64,000 bases of DNA, from NCBI GenBank assembly GCA_900315315.1, contig OMYT01000013.1, forward strand, positions 1-64,000. Reading direction: 5' to 3'. The position numbers and the translations under genes are program-made. The notes beneath the pieces were generated by a model that saw only the letters and a list, made by a program, of their open reading frames with translations, made no database searches and was not told the DNA's origin. The DNA comes from an uncultured Eubacteriales bacterium. GTDB taxonomy: Bacteria > Bacillota > Clostridia > Christensenellales > Aristaeellaceae. Positions 52,535-59,577 of the stretch are shown here, piece by piece (position 1 is the first letter of the stretch; the number at the start of each line of letters is the position of its first letter).

Positions 52535-53713
52535 ATGGTGAAGGGCAGAGAGGAAAACGGCAGGCTGATTATCAGCCTCAGCGACATCATTGACTCGACC
52601 AACGCGAAGCAGGTGGAGAAAGAGATCCAGGAAATCCAGGAAGCCCATCCGGACGACGGGATCGACCTGGACTGCGACAAGCTGCAATACGCTTCCAGCG
52701 CGGGGCTGCGGGTATTTCTGCGGCTGATCCAGAAGGTGCCGGACACGAAACTCATCAATGTTCATACCGAAATGTATGAAATCCTGGATATGACGGGGTT
52801 TACGGACCTGGCGGATGTCAGAAAAGCTTACCGCGTCATCTCGGTGGAAGGGTGCGAGGTGATCGGCCGGGGCGCCAACGGTGAGGTCTACCGGATCGCC
52901 CCGGATACGATCGTGAAGGTCTTCCTGAATCCCGACGCGCTGCAGGATATTCACCGGGAGCGGGAACTGGCGCGGCTGGCCTTCGTGGCGGGGGTGCCGA
53001 CGGCCATTCCCTATGACGTGGTACGCATTGAAGACGGCGGCTACGGCTCCGTGTTTGAGCTGCTGAACGCCAAAAGCTTTGCTGACCTGCTCAACGGCGG
53101 TGAAAAGACGCCGGACGAGATCGCGAAGAGAAGCATCGACCTGCTGAAAATCATCCACTCCAAGGAAGTGCAGAACGACATCCTGCCGTCGATGAAGGAG
53201 CAGGTGCTGAGCTGGGCGGAGACCGCGAAGGAGTGCCTGGACGCGGAACAGTATGAAAAACTCCGCGGGCTGATCGCAGCCGTGCCGGAGGATTCCCACC
53301 TGATGCACGGGGACTACCACATCAAGAACGTGATGGACCAGAACGGCGAGAGCCTGCTGATCGACATGGACAAGCTGTGTCACGGATATCCGATTTTCGA
53401 GCTGGCGTTTATGTACAACGCCTATGTGGGCTTCGGGCTGGTCGATCCGGAAAACATCGTCCGGTTCCTGGGCATTCCGATCGAGACCGCACATGAAATC
53501 TGGCGCAGGAGCCTGACGCACTATCTCGGGACGGAGGATGCCGCCGCCATCGATGCCGTGGAGACCAAGGCGAAGGTGATCGCCCTGACGCGGCTGATGC
53601 GCCACGAGATCCGGCGGGACGGGATGAACCGGGAGGACGGACGAAAGATGATCGGGACCTGCCGGGAGGAGCTGGGGAAGCTGCTGCCGCAGGTGGATAC
53701 GCTGATATTCTGA
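52535..53713 (+). CDS. STAS domain fused to APH-like kinase domain
   Basis: The 392-residue protein has an N-terminal STAS domain (about 1-110) with the phosphorylatable serine motif YASSAGLRVF (Ser54/Ser55), then a kinase-like domain (about 120-390) with GRGANGEVYRI (nucleotide loop), HGDYHIKN (catalytic Asp, near 258) and IDMD (metal Asp near 277). This is the APH-like TIGR02172 type. It may phosphorylate its own STAS or a second protein; the PP2C enzyme in this block would be the opposing phosphatase. Start 52535 is chosen for GGGAGG ten bases upstream; earlier TTG/ATG starts are less well placed. Confidence 0.85.
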   Translation: MVKGREENGRLIISLSDIIDSTNAKQVEKEIQEIQEAHPDDGIDLDCDKLQYASSAGLRVFLRLIQKVPDTKLINVHTEMYEILDMTGFTDLADVRKAYRVISVEGCEVIGRGANGEVYRIAPDTIVKVFLNPDALQDIHRERELARLAFVAGVPTAIPYDVVRIEDGGYGSVFELLNAKSFADLLNGGEKTPDEIAKRSIDLLKIIHSKEVQNDILPSMKEQVLSWAETAKECLDAEQYEKLRGLIAAVPEDSHLMHGDYHIKNVMDQNGESLLIDMDKLCHGYPIFELAFMYNAYVGFGLVDPENIVRFLGIPIETAHEIWRRSLTHYLGTEDAAAIDAVETKAKVIALTRLMRHEIRRDGMNREDGRKMIGTCREELGKLLPQVDTLIF

Positions 53714-53729
53714 GGCCTTTGGAGAACAT

Positions 53730-56700
53730 ATGAACCAAAGAACAGCTGACATAATGAAACGGATCTGCCTGGCGGTCCTGTGCCTGGCGCTGACGCTGAG
53801 CTTACTGCCGGCCGGCAGGAGCGGGGCGGCGGCGGAAGAGAACGCAAAGACGGGAACGATCAGCGCCTCTTTTCCCTACTTTACCAAGGCAGTGACCTGG
53901 GAGTATCCGTACAGCGACGACTTTTTTCTGCTGCCTTCCGATGAATATCATCATTCCCTGGCGCAGTGTTCCATGGGCATGGCGTATGCCGCTTTCCGGG
54001 ATACGGATCATCCGGAAGCACAGGACGATTACCTGATTGACGCGCTGGAGCAGGCCGGATTCGGGGAAATCGACACGCAGACATACCGGACGGAGCCCAC
54101 GGCGTACTCCATTGCGTATGGCTTTGCCCGGAAGAAAACCGGGGATGTGACGGTGATTGCCTGCATGGTCTGCGGCGGCAATTACGGCAAGGAATGGGCC
54201 AGCAACCTGACCGTTGGAACCGGGACGGAGTCACAGGGATTCGCTGAGGCCGCGCATACCGTGGAAGCCGCGCTGGACGCGTATCTGCAGGAGCATCCGG
54301 CGGAAGGAACGCTCAAACTGTGGATTACCGGCCACAGCCGCGGCGCCGCGGTCGCCAATATCACAGCGGCCGACTGCACGGATTCCGGCAGATATCAGGA
54401 TGTATATGCCTACTGTTTCGCGACGCCGAGAACCACCAGAGAACCCCGGGATTACAGGAATATCTTCAACATCATCGGGAAGGATGACCCGGTGCCGAAG
54501 ATCCCGCTGGCCGACTGGGGGTTTCAGCGCTACGGCGTCGACATGCTTCTCTTTTCCCCGGAAACCGATCCCGACGCGGCGGAACTGGTCCGGAAAGCTG
54601 CGGACCTGTATCAGGAAATGACCGGTTCAGTCATGGTGATGAACGCGCAGATCAATTACCAGATCCGGACGATCATGGACTACCTGCTGTACATGTTCCC
54701 GAACGCCGAAGTATACACCGACCTGCTGCAGCCTGTGCTGGTGGATGTTTTCACGGGGTCGGAGGACACGGGGAACGCGATCGAGGTGCTGATGACGGCA
54801 CTGAAACGGTTCAGGGCGACAAGCGAAGAACAGGAAAAGGAAACGAATGCGCTGCAGGACTATCTGGCCAGCCTGCTGAGCTACTATGTGCTGCAGGACA
54901 GGATTTCCGAACTGCCGCCTGTCAAATGGGACCCGAAACTGGGAATCAACAATCTGTATTCAGAGCATCTTCAAACGAAATATATCTGCAGAATGTTTGC
55001 CTCCGACGATCCGAATGAGATCTTTTCGGATCAGACCGGGTATGTCCGGCTGGTGATCTACGGAAACGCGGAGGCGGAAATCGCCGACGGGGACAAAGTG
55101 CTCAAAACGGTGCTGACCGACGGAACCCAGCTGGCGGGCGGCGGGGAAGACAAGGACGCCTACCCGTACGTGGATACCTCGCGGGACAAGATGGAGATCT
55201 CCCTGGCAGCGGACCGGAGCTACACCGTGACGCTGACCTCGAAGAGCCGCATGCCGGAGGTGATTTCCTACGCGGGAAACCTGTACAGCGGGGATACGAT
55301 CCGCGCTGCCACCGATCCTCTTTATTCCCATGTACTGAACGCCGGGGAGAAGATGCGCATCACCACGGACGGGCAGGGCCGGGTGATCGATCCGGAGAAG
55401 AGCGACCACACGGAGATCCTGAATGCCCTGAACGAAGTCTATTCGCCGACCACGGTGATGATGCTCGAAAACAACGAGATCGTGCACCTGACGATCCCGG
55501 GCCTTGTGAACAGGCTGGTATTCCTGGTGCTGTTCCTGCTGGCGCAGGGGATCGTCTGGATCGTGCTGGCCGTGCGGCGGAAAAAGAAGGGGATCCCGAA
55601 AAACCTCACGGTTTCGGCGGTGTGGCACGGGGTGAATGTGCTGCTGTTTATCATCTGCGAACTGGCGATGTGGTATTTTATCGCGGTGGTCCCGCTGCTG
55701 CGGATTATCCCGATGATCCTGGTCTGCATCGTACTGCTGTCCCTGGCCTGGACGCGGTACCGGAGAGACAGATCCCCGCAGACGCGGCTGAAATTCCTGA
55801 TCTTTGGCGCGGTACTGACGGTTTACGCGGTGCTGAACGGACTGTTTGCCGGAAAAATCTCCGAAGCCAAGGGGATTCTGTCCATGATGATTTATATCGC
55901 TTTCTTTGCTGCCGCCATGCTTCTGTTCCCCTGTGAAAAAACAGAGGATGCCCGGCCGGCGGAAAGGTTATCACAGAAAACGCATAAAGCGGTTTGCGGA
56001 GGAAATTGCATGAGGGCAAGAAAAATCATCGGAAACATTATGCTGATTCTGGCTGCCGCGTTTACGGTTTACCTTTCCGTGATCATGATCGGGCGGATTA
56101 ACGCGGTGGTGCTGAAGGCCACCTACAAAAAGATCTTCACCTATGAGCTGATCATCTGCGCGGTTTTCATCCTGCTGGCAGTGGACGTCCGGTTCGGATT
56201 CACGGGAATGAAATCCAAAGTGTTTAAAGCGCTGGGCTGGGTGCTGCGGGTTATTGTGATCGCTGTTGCCGCGGTGTCCCTGTTCTTTATCGGCAAGGTC
56301 ATGATTGGAGGGTTCAGCCATGCATCGAATCTGGCCGATCACGCCATCGTGCTCGGCCTGGCACTGGAAAACGGAAAGCCGACCCAGAACCTGCTGTACC
56401 GGCTGGACAAGGCCGAGGCATACCTGAAGCAGGAACAGAAGGGAACGCTGATCCTGACCGGCGGAAACGCGGACGAATCCGGAAAGACCGAGGCCGAAAC
56501 CATGCACGACATCCTGGCGGAGCGCGGAGTGGCAGAGGAGCGGATGATCCTGGAGGACAAGGCGGAAACCACGGAGGAGAACTTTGCAAACGTGGCGAAA
56601 ATCGTCGATCCCGCCGCCCCCATCGTGCTGATCAGCAGCGACTACCATATGGACAGAGCCAGCCAGAAGGCAGGAAAGGCCGGCTTTTCGAATATCCTGC

Positions 56701-56792
56701 GCATGCCAGCGCAGTCGGTTCTGATTGAATACGGGGCCAATGTAATGTGGGAGGTTGTTCTGGAACTGAACGATCTGATCAGTTCCAAATAA
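53730..56792 (+). CDS. Secreted lipase-like/DUF218 fusion membrane protein
   Basis: The 1020-residue protein has a signal peptide, a lipase class 3-like domain with GHSRGAAVANI (Ser about 203) and then FATPRTT and NIIGKDDPVPKIP, with Asp and His triad partners likely there. A middle beta region is followed by about eight hydrophobic segments (from about residue 590) and a C-terminal DUF218 (YdcF/ElyC-like) domain (about 870-1015) with AIVLGLALENGKP and TLILTGGNADESGKTEAE. The joining of a lipase-like and a DUF218 domain is unusual. The gene starts 17 bases after the STAS-kinase stop. Confidence 0.85.
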   Translation: MNQRTADIMKRICLAVLCLALTLSLLPAGRSGAAAEENAKTGTISASFPYFTKAVTWEYPYSDDFFLLPSDEYHHSLAQCSMGMAYAAFRDTDHPEAQDDYLIDALEQAGFGEIDTQTYRTEPTAYSIAYGFARKKTGDVTVIACMVCGGNYGKEWASNLTVGTGTESQGFAEAAHTVEAALDAYLQEHPAEGTLKLWITGHSRGAAVANITAADCTDSGRYQDVYAYCFATPRTTREPRDYRNIFNIIGKDDPVPKIPLADWGFQRYGVDMLLFSPETDPDAAELVRKAADLYQEMTGSVMVMNAQINYQIRTIMDYLLYMFPNAEVYTDLLQPVLVDVFTGSEDTGNAIEVLMTALKRFRATSEEQEKETNALQDYLASLLSYYVLQDRISELPPVKWDPKLGINNLYSEHLQTKYICRMFASDDPNEIFSDQTGYVRLVIYGNAEAEIADGDKVLKTVLTDGTQLAGGGEDKDAYPYVDTSRDKMEISLAADRSYTVTLTSKSRMPEVISYAGNLYSGDTIRAATDPLYSHVLNAGEKMRITTDGQGRVIDPEKSDHTEILNALNEVYSPTTVMMLENNEIVHLTIPGLVNRLVFLVLFLLAQGIVWIVLAVRRKKKGIPKNLTVSAVWHGVNVLLFIICELAMWYFIAVVPLLRIIPMILVCIVLLSLAWTRYRRDRSPQTRLKFLIFGAVLTVYAVLNGLFAGKISEAKGILSMMIYIAFFAAAMLLFPCEKTEDARPAERLSQKTHKAVCGGNCMRARKIIGNIMLILAAAFTVYLSVIMIGRINAVVLKATYKKIFTYELIICAVFILLAVDVRFGFTGMKSKVFKALGWVLRVIVIAVAAVSLFFIGKVMIGGFSHASNLADHAIVLGLALENGKPTQNLLYRLDKAEAYLKQEQKGTLILTGGNADESGKTEAETMHDILAERGVAEERMILEDKAETTEENFANVAKIVDPAAPIVLISSDYHMDRASQKAGKAGFSNILRMPAQSVLIEYGANVMWEVVLELNDLISSK

Positions 56793-56833
56793 AGCCGAAA
56801 CACGCGGCAGCCTTTCTTTCCGATGTGCCGGGG

Positions 56834-57155
56834 AGCTGGTCAGCAGCCCCAGCCCGCCGGAGATGACCAGCAGAACCGTGAACAGGTGGTTGATTTTGCC
56901 CCGGTCCCGTGCCAGATACCGCCCGTAGAGCACCTGCGAACCGCTGACAAACATGATGCTCGCCGCGTAAAGAAAATGATTCAGCGGGCCGAAGAGGCCG
57001 ATGGCGCTCATGGCGGTCTGGCCGATCTGGTTGCTGGCGTAAAGGCTGTCCACGATGCCGTTGACCGAGGTGATGATGAGCAGCAGGACCTGAAAGGGCA
57101 GGAGTCTGAAGAAGAGCCCTGACAGCAGTCTGTAATTCGATGAATTCTTTTCCAT
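56834..57155 (-). pseudogene. Truncated MATE-family efflux protein gene
   Basis: The minus-strand frame from ATG 57155 encodes the first 107 residues of a MATE transporter (NGIVDSLYASNQIGQTAMSAIG, then three helices through FTVLLVISGGLGLLTS). It then runs out of homology and enters DNA antisense to the end of the lipase-DUF218 gene. A normal protein has about 450 residues, so roughly three quarters of it is deleted. Confidence 0.8.
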
Positions 57156-57256
57156 GACAACGCCTCCCCGGGATGCCGGCGATCACAAAAATACCCGAAA
57201 GGGATTATAGCAGAGAAAAGACAGATGTGAAAGAGACGGTTTGAAGCCTTTGCATA

Positions 57257-57286
57257 TTGACATTCCGGCCGGCCGGCTTATATAAT
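57257..57286 (+). promoter_or_regulatory. Promoter of the small membrane-protein/GGDEF unit
   Basis: Consensus TTGACA (57257-57262), an 18-base spacer containing the palindrome CCGGCCGGCCGG (57265-57276), and consensus TATAAT (57281-57286). The palindrome between the boxes could be an operator. About 106 bases separate it from the start codon. Confidence 0.8.
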
Positions 57287-57391
57287 CACCCATCGGGACT
57301 GCCCGTTCCCCTTCAGGAACTGCCTGACGGGAGGAAGGCGGAACCCGCGGCCGATACCGACCAGAACAACAGAAGGAAGGAATCGAAACAC

Positions 57392-58042
57392 ATGAAGTAT
57401 CCGAACGCATTCAAAGGGGTCAAGAAGATCTGGATCGCGGAAATCCTGATGCTGATTGTCGCAGTGCTGGGCATCGTGTCCGTGTTTGTTATCGCCGCCA
57501 ACAGCGTCGTGATCGATGACGTGCTGGCGATAGACGCAGGCGCTGCCGACGCCGTCGGGTTTATCACCCTTGGCACGGCGATCATCGCCCTGATTGCTTT
57601 CTTCCTGAACCTGCTCGGCCTGATCGTTGCCCGGCAGGATGAAGAATCTTTCCGTACCGCCCTGTATGTGACCCTGGTGGGCGTCGTGACCAGCGTGATC
57701 AGCGCGATCTGGAGCACGAACGTCATCCTGGTCAGATGGATGGATGTCATTACCACGCTGTGCAACCTGTTTGCTTCCTATTACGTCCTGACCGGTATCG
57801 CCAGCCTGGCGAACACGTATCCGGATACCGAAACAAGGGATCTGGCGCTGAAGTCCCGCACCTGGCTGATGGGCACTTTCTGCGCGACCGCGATCATGAA
57901 GATCATCCTTTCGATTTTCAATATTCAGTCCGGAACCACATTCGCCACCATTCTCGGAATCGTCGGCCTGGTGCTGGAGATTGTTTCCTACATCCTGTAC
58001 CTGCGGGCACTGAACAGAGGCAAGAATATGCTTGAGCGCTGA
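57392..58042 (+). CDS. Uncharacterised five-helix membrane protein
   Basis: The 216-residue protein has about five or six hydrophobic segments (MKYPNAFKGVKKIWIAEILM start, then two more before residue 90). I do not recognise a specific family. A GGAAGG-type ribosome site precedes ATG 57392. It has its own consensus promoter and overlaps the GGDEF fragment by 11 bases, so the membrane protein may act as that domain's sensor. Confidence 0.7.
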   Translation: MKYPNAFKGVKKIWIAEILMLIVAVLGIVSVFVIAANSVVIDDVLAIDAGAADAVGFITLGTAIIALIAFFLNLLGLIVARQDEESFRTALYVTLVGVVTSVISAIWSTNVILVRWMDVITTLCNLFASYYVLTGIASLANTYPDTETRDLALKSRTWLMGTFCATAIMKIILSIFNIQSGTTFATILGIVGLVLEIVSYILYLRALNRGKNMLER

Positions 58043-58481
58043 CGCGGAACCCAAATTCATACAGTCTGCAAACCCGGCTCTGCCGGCCGGATGCTGCGTG
58101 ATCATGGCTGATGTCAACGATCTGAAGCGTACAAACGATACCCTTGGACATCATGCGGGCGACGAACTGATCATCGGCGCCGCTAAGTGCCTTTGCCGGA
58201 GTTTCACGGAAACAGACAGGATCTACAGAACAGGCGGGGATGAGTTTGCTGTAATCATCATGGACGAAGGATATGATGTTGACGCGGCACTGAACAGGCT
58301 GCAAAGATTCAGCGCGGACTGGAAAGGCAATCTGATACACGGCTTCTCCATATCCGCAGGCGCTGCTTCCGCAAAAGAATTCGATGACATAAAGACCATC
58401 CTGAAAGCGGCGGATCAAAGAATGTATGAATCCAAAAGGGAATATTACGAGAACAGCGGTAAAGACAGACGAAGAAAATAA
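58032..58481 (+). CDS. GGDEF-domain fragment (probable truncated diguanylate cyclase)
   Basis: The 149-residue frame opens with TTG 58032 inside the preceding gene. It contains VIMADVNDLKRTNDTLGHHAGD and the intact active-site RTGGDEFAVII, and a C-terminal DQRMYESKREY helix. The usual N-terminal half-motif (DxLTGLxNR) is missing, so about 20-40 residues of the domain are absent. It may be a decayed gene fused by deletion to the membrane protein, or may work in trans with it. Translation from TTG without a clear ribosome site is doubtful. Confidence 0.55.
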   Translation: MSADAEPKFIQSANPALPAGCCVIMADVNDLKRTNDTLGHHAGDELIIGAAKCLCRSFTETDRIYRTGGDEFAVIIMDEGYDVDAALNRLQRFSADWKGNLIHGFSISAGAASAKEFDDIKTILKAADQRMYESKREYYENSGKDRRRK

Positions 58482-58511
58482 TATAAAGGCGGATCAGGGA
58501 CGTCTCTGCGG

Positions 58512-59417
58512 TTATATTCCCGGAAACTGCTTTGCCAGGAAGCCGGCTACATATTCCCTGTAGGCTTTAGGATCGGTGAGGATGGACTTCGCATGCCCCG
58601 CGCCGGGGACCAGATGGATTTCGGCATATCCCTTGGCGGCTTCCTTCATCCGTTCGCTGTGTTCCGGCGGGATGAAATGATCGTCTGTGCCGTGGATAAA
58701 CAGGATCGGGATTGTGTTTTTGTCCAGACTCTCGATCGGCCGCATCTGGCTGAAGGAACAGCCGAAACGGACCCTGACCCAAAAGGCTGCGAGATCGAAC
58801 AGGAAACCCGGGGCATGCATGTCCGCTGCTTTGGCTTTCAGAACCGGAAGGATCTCGCTGAATCCGCAGTCCGCCACAACGAAATCGACCGGCGGTTTTT
58901 CCTCCAGCACCGCGACGGAAGCGGCGGCGCCGAGGGACTCGCCGTGAATGCCGAAGAGGGAAGCATGGGGATAGCGTTCCCTGCTGTCCAGAATCATTGC
59001 CAGCAGGTCTTTCCGCTCCCGGACGGTATAGGTACAGAACGTCGGCTCATCGAGCCCGTGGCCGCGCAGATCGTAGACAATGACGTTGAATCCCTTCTCC
59101 AGATACATGCAGGCATACTTCAGGGAGCCGAAGCGGTTGCCCGTATTTCCGTGGGAGATGATGACAAAGCGGTTCGTTTCTCCGGGGTTCTTCAGGAACT
59201 GGGCGTGGAGGATATACCCGTCGTAGCTGGTTACGGTATAATCCTTCTTTTCCAGCGGATCATACCAGGAGAGGTCAACATGCTCCTCCTGCTCCTGCCA
59301 GGCGCGCGCTTCCTCCAGCGTACAGGGCTTTACAGCCGTGATCAGGCCGGCGATGAAGAATCCTGCCGCGAGCAGGAGGACGGCCAGGACCGCGATGACA
59401 ATGACGACGATCAGCAT
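58512..59417 (-). CDS. Membrane-anchored alpha/beta hydrolase
   Basis: The 301-residue protein has an N-terminal TM segment (about 2-27), then an alpha/beta hydrolase domain: oxyanion-region ISHGNTGNR, nucleophile GIHGESLGA, Asp in IHGTDDHFIPP and His in GAGHAKS. A YDLRGHGLDEP loop is typical of this family. It resembles the FrsA/YqiA-type and peptidase-like hydrolases acting at the membrane. ATG 59417 follows AGAGGAG. Confidence 0.85.
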   Translation of the reverse strand: MLIVVIVIAVLAVLLLAAGFFIAGLITAVKPCTLEEARAWQEQEEHVDLSWYDPLEKKDYTVTSYDGYILHAQFLKNPGETNRFVIISHGNTGNRFGSLKYACMYLEKGFNVIVYDLRGHGLDEPTFCTYTVRERKDLLAMILDSRERYPHASLFGIHGESLGAAASVAVLEEKPPVDFVVADCGFSEILPVLKAKAADMHAPGFLFDLAAFWVRVRFGCSFSQMRPIESLDKNTIPILFIHGTDDHFIPPEHSERMKEAAKGYAEIHLVPGAGHAKSILTDPKAYREYVAGFLAKQFPGI

Positions 59418-59499
59418 ACCGTTTTCTCCTCTGAGTTTTTTTCTATCATACAACGAAAAATCGAAAAAGAAAAGGAAATGTGATGGAACGAAAAGGGTC

Positions 59500-59527
59500 G
59501 TCCCCCCGTTCCAGTCCCCCCGTTCCA
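59500..59527. repeat. Tandem GTCCCCCCGTTCCA repeat
   Basis: Two 14-base copies (59500-59513 and 59514-59527) lie in the intergenic gap between the hydrolase and NRPS genes. Nearby AAACGTCCCCGCCGTCCC belongs to the same family, which also resembles the hairpin pair at 27106-27158. Confidence 0.55.
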
Positions 59528-59577
59528 GGGGATGAATGGAAGACGGACGCGGAAAGAGGGGAAGAGCGTCCCGCCGT

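Noticed and set aside
55971-57155. A 394-codon minus-strand protein
   Set aside because: Only the first 107 codons resemble a MATE protein; the rest is antisense to the lipase-DUF218 gene.
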